A DNA stretch of 5,207 nt from Candidatus Avipropionibacterium avicola (GTDB lineage: Bacteria; Actinomycetota; Actinomycetes; Propionibacteriales; Propionibacteriaceae), in the NCBI GenBank assembly GCA_018715445.1, contig DVLP01000348.1, forward strand, positions 1-5,207. The letters run 5' to 3'. The notes beneath the pieces are model-generated. The model searched no databases. It was not told the DNA's origin and was given only the letters and a program-made list of their open reading frames with translations. Numbering within the stretch: the first letter of the stretch is position 1; each line of letters opens with the position of its first letter. Positions 1 through 5,207 of the stretch are shown here, in pieces. The position numbers were made by a program, and so were the translations under genes.

Positions 1-798
1 ACCCCGGTGGTCGACGATGCCTATGACTGGGGTCGGATCGCGGCGGCCAACGCGCTCTCGGACATTTACGCGATGGGCGGCACCCCGGTGATGGCGATCA
101 ACCTGGTCGCGTGGCCGCGTGAGGCGCTGCCGACCGAGCTGGTGCGCGAGGTGCTGCGCGGCGGGCTGGAGGTCGCTGCTCAGGCCGGGTGCCCGGTCAT
201 CGGCGGGCACAGCATCGACGGTCCCGAGCCGGTCTATGGCATGGCGGTCACCGGCACGGCCGACCCCGACCGGATGCTCCGCAATGACGCCGCCGAGCCG
301 GGACTGCCGATCAGCCTGACCAAGCCGCTGGGTGTCGGCATCCTCAACAACCGGCACAAGGCCACTGGTGAGGTGAGCGCCGAGGCGGTGGCGAGCATGA
401 CCGCCCTCAACAGGGACGCCTCCGCCGCAGCCCTGGCTGCCGGGATCCGGGCTGCGACGGACGTCACCGGCTTCGGCCTGTTGGGGCACCTGTTCAAGAT
501 GTGCCGGGCCTCCGGCGTCGCCGCCCGGGTCGATGCCGCCGCGGTGCCGTATGTCGCGGGGTCCCGTGAGGCGCTCGCCGCCGGTCACGTGCCGGGCGGG
601 TCCCGACGCAACCTGGACTGGGTGCGGCCCCACCTGGCCGTGGGCTCCGGCATCGACGAGGACGAGCTGATCCTGCTCGCCGACGCCCAGACTTCCGGCG
701 GGCTGCTCGTCGTCGGGGAGATCCCGGGCGCGCCAGTGGTCGGGGAGACGGTGGCGGCTGGAAGCCTGGATGACCAGTACCGAATATTGGTAGAGTGA
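1..798 (+). CDS. selD: Selenide, water dikinase (selenophosphate synthetase), 5'-truncated by window edge
   Basis: SelD makes selenophosphate from selenide and ATP in the cytosol; it is the selenium donor for selenocysteine-tRNA and for 2-selenouridine in tRNA. The frame is open from base 1, giving 265 residues here. Seen in order (fragment numbering): NALSDIYAMGG at 17-27, GGHSID at 68-73, LTKPLG at 106-111, TDVTGFGLLGHL at 153-164 (its Asp is a family metal ligand), PGGSRRN at 198-204 and QTSGGLL at 230-236. These match the E. coli enzyme closely. About 70 N-terminal residues lie outside, including the catalytic Cys/Sec and Lys of the glycine-rich loop, so catalytic status cannot be judged. 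The tail after QTSGGLL has 29 residues against about 40 in E. coli and seems to lack a helix. The last codons include ATA, TTG and GTA, odd for this GC-rich gene. parD follows after 3 bases. The GTG at 7 is not the true start, because similarity continues upstream of it. Confidence 0.96.
   Translation, partial: TPVVDDAYDWGRIAAANALSDIYAMGGTPVMAINLVAWPREALPTELVREVLRGGLEVAAQAGCPVIGGHSIDGPEPVYGMAVTGTADPDRMLRNDAAEPGLPISLTKPLGVGILNNRHKATGEVSAEAVASMTALNRDASAAALAAGIRAATDVTGFGLLGHLFKMCRASGVAARVDAAAVPYVAGSREALAAGHVPGGSRRNLDWVRPHLAVGSGIDEDELILLADAQTSGGLLVVGEIPGAPVVGETVAAGSLDDQYRILVE
770..796 (+). promoter_or_regulatory. Possible parDE promoter and operator inside the selD 3' end
   Basis: Bases 776-805 are 18/30 A+T in a stretch that is otherwise strongly GC-rich. 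TACC (778-781) and GGTA (789-792) flank a perfect AATATT palindrome (783-788), with one extra G at 782, giving an imperfect inverted repeat of a size suited to a ribbon-helix-helix repressor. TAGAGT at 791-796 fits the actinobacterial -10 pattern TANNNT and ends 5 bases before the parD ATG, the layout expected of a leaderless transcript. ATGACC at 770-775 is a weak -35 match (4 of 6) with a short 15-base spacer. Autoregulation by ParD is known for the family; this particular site is inferred. Confidence 0.3.
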
Positions 799-801
799 TG
801 T

Positions 802-1035
802 ATGGCTCAGAACACCTCCATCAGCTTGGACGAGCACTTCGCGGACTTCCTCACGCAGCAGGTGTCCTCGGGGCGTTATCGGTCGGCGAGCGAAGTCGTT
901 CGCGCCGGCCTCCGGCTTCTCGAGGATCGCGAGTCGCAACTGGCTGCCCTGCGGGCGGCTCTGATTGCCGGTGAGGAGAGCGGCCCGCCGGAGCCGTTTG
1001 ACTTCGATGCCTTCCTCGCGGCCAAGAAGTCCTGA
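802..1035 (+). CDS. parD: ParD-family ribbon-helix-helix antitoxin
   Basis: This 77-residue protein is the antitoxin of a type II ParDE module: it neutralises the toxin by direct binding and, in characterised relatives, represses its own operon. Residues 3-9 (NTSISLD) form the expected DNA-contacting beta strand. Residues 10-22 and 28-42 are the two helices, including the family signature GRYRSASEVVRAGLRLLE. Residues 48-77, acidic and aromatic with PFDFDAF at 65-71, correspond to the toxin-wrapping tail. The length is normal for the family. The ATG at 802 is chosen because the protein starts with the family's usual MAxNTSxSL pattern. There is no good Shine-Dalgarno (only AGAG about 6 bases upstream), so translation may be leaderless or coupled to selD, whose stop lies 3 bases upstream. 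An ATG at 798 is out of frame. Confidence 0.93.
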   Translation: MAQNTSISLDEHFADFLTQQVSSGRYRSASEVVRAGLRLLEDRESQLAALRAALIAGEESGPPEPFDFDAFLAAKKS

Positions 1036-1038
1036 CCT

Positions 1039-1329
1039 GTGGCGAGTTTTCGACTCACTCCCGCCGCGCAGCGTGACCTCTCGCACATCTGGGACTACAC
1101 GAAGGAGCACTGGGACGCCCATCAGGCCGAAACGTACATCGGCGAGATCAGGTCAGCGATCGAGCGAATCGCGGACGACCCTGGTCGCGGTCGAACGTGC
1201 GGGGACATCCGCGAGAACTATCGTCGCTACAGGATCGGTAGTCACGCGGTGTTCTATGTTGCTGCCGGCGACGGCGTCGATGTCATCCGCATCCTGCACC
1301 AGCGGATGGACCCGACCCGACACTTGTGA
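1039..1329 (+). CDS. parE: ParE-family toxin of type II toxin-antitoxin system
   Basis: This 96-residue protein belongs to the RelE/ParE superfamily. Characterised ParE toxins poison DNA gyrase; the target of this one is inferred from family only. It shows the N-terminal strand FRLTPAAQRDL (4-14), the helical hairpin WDYTKEHWDAHQAETYI (18-34), the core strands YRRYRIGSHAVFYV (61-74) and the hallmark C-terminal RILHQRMD (84-91), followed by the usual PTRHL end. The start is GTG at 1039. An in-frame TGA, which is the parD stop, sits two codons upstream, so no earlier start is possible, and the family N-terminus begins here. No strong ribosome site is visible (AAGAAG at 1024-1029 is a weak candidate), so coupling to parD translation is likely. 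The frame is intact with no missing core segment, so the pair is probably functional. Confidence 0.93.
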   Translation: MASFRLTPAAQRDLSHIWDYTKEHWDAHQAETYIGEIRSAIERIADDPGRGRTCGDIRENYRRYRIGSHAVFYVAAGDGVDVIRILHQRMDPTRHL

Positions 1330-1343
1330 TCCGTGGGTTGGGT

Positions 1344-1357
1344 CAGCCGAACGGCTG
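1344..1357. terminator. Small hairpin in the convergent gap; weak bidirectional terminator candidate
   Basis: CAGCC (1344-1348) and GGCTG (1353-1357) pair around a GAAC loop, 14 bases after the parE stop. A second weaker pair, GGCAC (1411-1415) and GTGCC (1426-1430), lies just beyond the nrfD stop. Neither is followed by a T run, so intrinsic termination is uncertain. The position between two converging operons is the main argument. The rest of 1330-1442 shows no gene, tRNA or repeat that I can support. Confidence 0.25.
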
Positions 1358-1442
1358 TCAGTTGATGATCTCGGCCCGCTGGTCGGCGCGGATCGCGTCT
1401 AGTCGCTCGCGGCACCTCGCTCACCGTGCCTCCGTGGTCCGC

Positions 1443-2588
1443 TCAGCGCACCGTGACGATGCTGTCGTCGACCACGCCCTGGTCCTGGCGCTCGCGGACG
1501 CGCCGCTTCTGCGGGCCGACCGTGAACTTCGGGTCCTTCGCCGAGTCGATCCCGGCCTCCACCATGCCGAACCGGGTCAGCGCCGAGGCAGCGGCCAGCG
1601 CCAACCCGGAGGCGACCGTGAGTTTGCGGCTGCGACCGGCGAGCAGGGTGCCCAGTCCGCCGGCGACGGTGAGGATCTTGGCGAGTCGCAGCTTGGCGCC
1701 GCTGGGTCCGGTGCGCACCGGCTCGTCGATCTCGAGTTCGGTGAGGTGCTCCTCGAGGCGGTGCATGGCGATCAGGTCGGTGGCCACCCCGATCAGTGCG
1801 AAGCGACGGGCAGGGCCGGTCTGCGCGACCGGGGTCAGCACCAGCTGGAGGCCGGCGGAGGCGAGCGCGGCGGACCCGACGAAGACGAACGGCAACTCCC
1901 GTCGGGCTTCGAACCAGACGGGGGCCACGGTGTCGGACAACAGGACTGCGGTGTAGGCCGCTAGCGGCGGCGCGAAGAAGGCCTGGCCCGCGCTCGCGGG
2001 TGCGTCGACCGCGTGGAGCACCCGGGTCAGGGTGCCGATCACCCCACGCTCGGGCAGGGGCAGCAGCCTCGCCACCTCGGACGCGGTGGTCACCCCGGCG
2101 AAGGCGGCGTAGCCCGACAGGATCCAGGTGCCGACCGACATGGGGGAGGTGAGCTTGACCGTGCGCATCATGTTGAGGAAACGCTCGGGGCGGCCCAGGT
2201 CGGCCACCAGGAAGGCGCCACTGAGCGCCACACTTGTCATCGCGGTGAGCCGGCTGTTGCGGCGCAGCAGTTCGCGACCGGTGGCGGCCGCGCCGGCGGC
2301 GAGGAGGCCGGACCCTGCGGCCACGCCGCCGACGAAGAGATAGGCGGGGATCTTGTAGTCCCACGGAACGGGCTTGATGATGCCGCGCCCGTAATAGCTG
2401 GAGAACTCCGCGTCCGGGACGGCCGGGGCCTCGCGGGTGCCACCACCATCGCGGTTGAGCCAGTTCCGGCGCGGTCGGCCGGTGCCGCCGGGCGCCGCGC
2501 CCGTCACGGCCCCACGCACGGAACTGCGTCGGCGCCGTCGGCCCCCCTCGTCGGGCGGCCGATAACTGTCGAACGACGACGTCGTCAT
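1443..2588 (-). CDS. nrfD: NrfD-type membrane subunit of formate dehydrogenase (quinone-interacting)
   Basis: This 381-residue NrfD/PsrC-family protein anchors the dehydrogenase in the membrane and, by family knowledge, passes electrons between the iron-sulfur subunit and the quinone pool without haem. Residues 1-60 are polar, rich in Arg, Gly and Pro, and unlike membrane protein. The conserved family start YYGRGIIKPVPWDYKIPAYL is at 65-84. Hydrophobic segments follow near 82-102, 116-130, 151-170, 203-222, 233-252, 262-275, 305-317 and 324-338. LVADLGRPERFLNM (127-140) and LTSPMSVGTWIL (146-157) are family signatures. A charged stretch (276-302, HRLEEHLTELE) forms a loop, and a basic tail follows GPQKRRVR (358-365). 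I place the start at the ATG at 2588 because it overlaps the fdnH stop in an ATGA; upstream codons in this frame read as the fdnH shadow. It is the last gene of the operon. Confidence 0.9.
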   Translation of the reverse strand: MTTSSFDSYRPPDEGGRRRRRSSVRGAVTGAAPGGTGRPRRNWLNRDGGGTREAPAVPDAEFSSYYGRGIIKPVPWDYKIPAYLFVGGVAAGSGLLAAGAAATGRELLRRNSRLTAMTSVALSGAFLVADLGRPERFLNMMRTVKLTSPMSVGTWILSGYAAFAGVTTASEVARLLPLPERGVIGTLTRVLHAVDAPASAGQAFFAPPLAAYTAVLLSDTVAPVWFEARRELPFVFVGSAALASAGLQLVLTPVAQTGPARRFALIGVATDLIAMHRLEEHLTELEIDEPVRTGPSGAKLRLAKILTVAGGLGTLLAGRSRKLTVASGLALAAASALTRFGMVEAGIDSAKDPKFTVGPQKRRVRERQDQGVVDDSIVTVR

Positions 2589-3718
2589 GCCCGGCGCCCC
2601 AGGAAGGCGGCGGCAGCAGCGGCCAGCAGTCCGGTGCCCGCCCACCCGGCCAGGCGGAACATCTCGGGCAGCTTCGAGGTGGCGCACACCGGATCCGGTG
2701 GCAGGCCATAGACCTCCGGCTCGTCCAACAACAGGAAGACCGACCCGGTGCCGCCCACGCCGTCCTGGTCGTTGGCGCCGTAGAGCCGGGCCTCGGTGAA
2801 GCCCTGCTCGTGCAGTTGGGTGACCCGCTGCCGGGCCGAGGCCACCATCTCCTCGTGCGGCCCGAACTGGATCGAGGTGGTCGGGCAGGTCTGGGCGCAG
2901 GCCGGCGTCTGGTCGTGCTGCAGCCGGTCATAGCAGAGCGTGCACTTCTGGGCGACACCGACGTTCGGCACGTGGCCGTCGCCGCGCACGGACACGGCTG
3001 CGTCGGTGCGCCGCTCGATGACCCCGAACGGGCAGGCGCCGACGCAATAGCCGCAGCCGTTGCAGATGTCCGCCTGCACGACGACGGTGCCGTGTTCGCT
3101 GCGGAACAGCGCTCCGGTCGGGCAGACGTCGAGGCAGCCGGCGTGGGTGCAGTGCTTGCACACGTCGGAGGACATCAGCCACCGGAACTCCGGCAGCGGT
3201 CCGACCATCGGCGCCCCGTCGACCGTCGTGCCGAGGCCGCCCCCGGCAGACAGCGGGTCGTTGCCGTTCTCGACGGCGTCCTTCTCGGCCAACAGGTCGC
3301 CGAGGGACGGACCGCCGTGCTCCGGTGGCGCCGGCAGCGTGCCGTAGCCGGCTGGCACACTCCGGGAGGAGGGCTCAGGCGAGGTGGAGGGAGAGCCGAC
3401 GGTCGGCATACCGAGGTCGACCAACCGGCGACCCGACTCCCGGGCCGCGCGGATTCGGTCTTGACTCTGCTCCACGAAGGCGATGTGGCGCCACGTGCTG
3501 GCACCCAGGTCGCCGGTGTTGTCATAGGAATGGCCAGAGAGGTCGAGGTCGCCGTCCATCGGCAGGGCATTCCACTCCTTGCACGCCACCTCACAGGCCT
3601 TGCAGCCGATGCAGATCGAGGTGTCGGTGAAGAAGCCCTTGCGGTCGGGCGCATCCTGCCATCCGGCATCGGTGGCCGGGTCGGTGCGTCCGCTGAGCTG
3701 GCGGGCCAGATAGCCCAT
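2585..3718 (-). CDS. fdnH: Formate dehydrogenase iron-sulfur (beta) subunit, four 4Fe-4S clusters
   Basis: This 377-residue electron-transfer subunit would carry electrons from the molybdopterin subunit to the membrane subunit. Sixteen cysteines form four ferredoxin-type motifs: C36/C39/C42/C46 (CIGCKACEVACKEWN), C187/C190/C195/C199, C219/C222/C225/C229 (CNGCGYCVGACPFGV) and C259/C262/C274/C278. A hydrophobic helix at 353-374 near the C-terminus matches the single membrane anchor of E. coli FdnH. Similarity to FdnH also covers SYDNTGDL (64-71) and the GVGGTGSVFLLL region (320-331). It is longer than FdnH (about 294 residues) mainly because about 90 residues between roughly 86 and 177 are inserted between cluster motifs 1 and 2. 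The ATG at 3718 overlaps the fdnG stop by one base (TGATG) and has a strong ribosome site. The 3' end overlaps nrfD by 4 bases. Confidence 0.96.
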   Translation of the reverse strand: MGYLARQLSGRTDPATDAGWQDAPDRKGFFTDTSICIGCKACEVACKEWNALPMDGDLDLSGHSYDNTGDLGASTWRHIAFVEQSQDRIRAARESGRRLVDLGMPTVGSPSTSPEPSSRSVPAGYGTLPAPPEHGGPSLGDLLAEKDAVENGNDPLSAGGGLGTTVDGAPMVGPLPEFRWLMSSDVCKHCTHAGCLDVCPTGALFRSEHGTVVVQADICNGCGYCVGACPFGVIERRTDAAVSVRGDGHVPNVGVAQKCTLCYDRLQHDQTPACAQTCPTTSIQFGPHEEMVASARQRVTQLHEQGFTEARLYGANDQDGVGGTGSVFLLLDEPEVYGLPPDPVCATSKLPEMFRLAGWAGTGLLAAAAAAFLGRRA

Positions 3719-5207
3719 CAGCGCTCTCCTTCCGTCAGGCGTGCGTTGCCGGTCTCGGTCGTTGTGCCAGAACGAGACTGATAGTCCGCGACCAGCCGCA
3801 GCAGATCCTCACCACGGGGTCGGCGACCGGGCTGGATGTCACACGATCCCACCTTGGACTCCTGGATCTGCACGTTGGGGTCCAGCACGATGCCGAGCAG
3901 GTCGTTGGCGCCGTCGCCCTCGACCACCGCGTCGCCGCCCACGCCCCAGTGATAGGGCAACCCGATCTGGTGGACGGTGTGGCCCTTGATCGTCAGTGGG
4001 GTCATCCGCTCCGTGACCAGCACCCGGGCCTCGATCGCGCTGCGCGGGGAGATGATCGTGGCCCACTCGCCGTTGACCAGGTCGCGCTCTGCGGCGAGCT
4101 CGGGGGAGACCTCGCAGAACATCTCCGGTTGCAGCTCGGAGAGATAGGGAAGCCAGCGGCTCATGCCACCGGCCGTGTGGTGCTCGGTGAGGCGGTAGGT
4201 CGTGAAGACGTAGGGATAGACGTCCGCCCCGGGGGCATCACCGGAGGGACTCCACAGGTTGTCCTTGCGCGGATAGATGAGTCGTGCCGGGTTGCTCTGC
4301 TGGGTGTAGAGCGGGTTGGTGACCGGTGACTCCTGTGCCTCGTAGTGCGTGGGCAGCGGACCGTCCACCATCCCCTGGGGTGCGAACAGCCAGCCCTTGC
4401 CGTCGGACTGCATGATGAACGGGTCGTCGCCGGCGATGGCCGCTGGGCCGCCGACGTCGGGGTCCGGTCGGAAGGTAGGGTCACGGTCGACCGGGAAGTC
4501 GGGGACGTCCTTGCCGGTCCACCGACGGCTCTCCTCGTCCCACCACACATAGGCCTTGCGATCGCTCCAGGGCTTGCCCTCCGGGTCGGCGGACGCACGG
4601 TTGTAGAGGATGCGCCGGTTCAGCGGCCACGCCCAGCCCCACTCGTGGGCGACCTCGTCCTGCTCCCGGCGCGGCACTCTGTTGGCCGAGCGGTTCACCC
4701 CGCCGGCGAAGACCCCGGTGTAGATCCAGCAGCCGCCCGACGTCGAGCCGTCAGCCTTCATCTCGGTGAAGGTGTCGAGCAGTTGGCCGGCCCGCTCGCC
4801 GGTCAGGTGATAACCGTTGATCTCGCGCAGCACCGCCTCTCCGTCGACCTCCCCGTGCTCGTCCTGCGGATAGTCCCAGGTCAGGTCGAGCAGGGGACGG
4901 TCTCGCTCGTCGGTCGAACCGGCCAGACGCTGCCGTATGCGCAGGCCCAGGTCGTAGAAGAAGTCCAGCTCGCTCTGGGCATCGTTGGGCGGACGGACCG
5001 CCTGGTGGCGCCACTGCAGCATCCGCTGGGTCTGGGTGAACGTGCCGGCCTTCTCCACGTGGTTGGCGGCCGGGAAGAAGAACACCTCGGTGTCGATGTC
5101 CTCGGTGCGCAGTTCGCCCGTGGCGATCTCGGGGGAGTCCTTCCAGAAGGTCGCCGACTCGATGAGCTGGAAGTCACGGACCACGACCCACTTCAGGTGG
5201 GTCATCG
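3718..5207 (-). CDS. fdnG: Formate dehydrogenase-N type catalytic (alpha) subunit, C-terminal half only
   Basis: This is the molybdopterin (bis-MGD) subunit that oxidises formate to CO2. About 495 C-terminal residues are present; the gene runs off the right edge, and the ATG at 5205 is internal because the family sequence continues upstream. Landmarks (fragment numbering): LKWVVVRD 4-11, IDTEVFFFPAANHVEKAGT 37-55, SGGCWIYTG 156-164, WAWPLNRRILYNRASADP 191-208, TTYRLTEHHTAGGMSRW 335-351, and LPYHWGVGG near 416-424 within the dinucleotide-binding domain (about 330-455). All match E. coli FdnG strongly, which argues for the membrane-bound respiratory type rather than the hydrogenlyase FdhF type. 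The tail after about 455 is polar and longer than in E. coli. The Tat signal, first iron-sulfur cluster and catalytic Sec or Cys lie outside, so selenocysteine use is unproven, although selD nearby favours it. No in-frame TGA occurs within this part. Confidence 0.95.
   Translation of the reverse strand, partial: MTHLKWVVVRDFQLIESATFWKDSPEIATGELRTEDIDTEVFFFPAANHVEKAGTFTQTQRMLQWRHQAVRPPNDAQSELDFFYDLGLRIRQRLAGSTDERDRPLLDLTWDYPQDEHGEVDGEAVLREINGYHLTGERAGQLLDTFTEMKADGSTSGGCWIYTGVFAGGVNRSANRVPRREQDEVAHEWGWAWPLNRRILYNRASADPEGKPWSDRKAYVWWDEESRRWTGKDVPDFPVDRDPTFRPDPDVGGPAAIAGDDPFIMQSDGKGWLFAPQGMVDGPLPTHYEAQESPVTNPLYTQQSNPARLIYPRKDNLWSPSGDAPGADVYPYVFTTYRLTEHHTAGGMSRWLPYLSELQPEMFCEVSPELAAERDLVNGEWATIISPRSAIEARVLVTERMTPLTIKGHTVHQIGLPYHWGVGGDAVVEGDGANDLLGIVLDPNVQIQESKVGSCDIQPGRRPRGEDLLRLVADYQSRSGTTTETGNARLTEGER
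3726..3731 (-). promoter_or_regulatory. Strong ribosome binding site for the iron-sulfur subunit
   Basis: On the minus strand AAGGAG lies 7 bases before the ATG at 3718, inside the last codons of fdnG. It is the clearest Shine-Dalgarno in the window. It fixes the fdnH start and implies independent re-initiation at the TGATG overlap rather than reliance on coupling alone. Confidence 0.75.

Noticed and set aside
796..826. Hairpin TGATG/CATCA starting at the selD stop as a SECIS element
   Set aside because: Only 5 pairs are followed by mismatches, and the stem includes the UGA itself, unlike known bacterial SECIS elements, which lie downstream with a defined apical loop.
1358..1420. Minus-strand tail reading RERLDAIRADQRAEIIN before a stop at 1358, resembling the end of a helical protein
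   Set aside because: An in-frame stop at 1421-1423 limits it to about 20 codons, with no start codon. It might be a gene remnant, but it is too short to support.
1330..1442. Possible tRNA-Sec or other small RNA in the convergent gap, given the selD context
   Set aside because: No long acceptor stem, no TCA anticodon loop and no T-loop consensus are present; only 5-bp inverted repeats can be seen.
1399..2958. Very long minus-strand open frame of 519 codons overlapping nrfD and fdnH
   Set aside because: It is an Arg/Pro-rich shadow frame typical of high-GC DNA. The overlapping frames carry clear NrfD and ferredoxin-type motifs, and this one has no recognisable domain.
2810..3781. Plus-strand open frame of 323 codons antisense to fdnH
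   Set aside because: It is composition-driven, with no domain or ribosome site, and lies wholly opposite a gene with four intact 4Fe-4S motifs.
3718..5207. Internal selenocysteine UGA in the visible part of fdnG
   Set aside because: The frame has no stop codon before 3718. The family's Sec position lies in the N-terminal part, outside the window.

Overview
The window reads as chromosomal DNA of a high-GC Gram-positive bacterium, most likely an actinomycete. G and C dominate third codon positions, antisense frames stay open over long stretches, and the formate dehydrogenase proteins have an actinobacterial flavour (long NrfD N-terminus, expanded linker in the iron-sulfur subunit). The genus cannot be fixed from this sequence alone.

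Left part, plus strand: the window opens inside selD (selenide, water dikinase), which lacks its N-terminal part and ends at 798. Three bases later a ParD-family antitoxin begins (802-1035), and three bases after that a ParE-family toxin (GTG start, 1039-1329). The selD/parD junction is conspicuously AT-rich, carries an imperfect palindrome and a TANNNT hexamer, and may hold the parDE promoter and operator.

Middle: 1330-1442 is a 113-base gap between converging transcription units. It contains only small inverted repeats and no recognisable gene or RNA.

Right part, minus strand: three overlapping genes form a formate dehydrogenase operon, read right to left. They are the FdnG-type molybdopterin catalytic subunit (only its C-terminal 495 or so residues, 5207-3718), the FdnH-type subunit with four 4Fe-4S clusters (3718-2585), and an NrfD-type multi-helix membrane subunit (2588-1443). 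The 1-base TGATG and 4-base ATGA overlaps suggest translational coupling and fixed stoichiometry.

How it fits together: SelD makes selenophosphate, the selenium donor for selenocysteine. FdnG-type enzymes often carry a catalytic selenocysteine, so the linkage suggests a selenium-dependent respiratory formate dehydrogenase that passes electrons from formate through the iron-sulfur subunit to quinone via NrfD. The selenocysteine site itself would lie beyond the right edge. The toxin-antitoxin pair attached to selD looks like a later insertion. I see no clear undescribed system; the most unusual feature is the selD-parD-parE arrangement, with all three genes in one frame and separated only by UGA stops.
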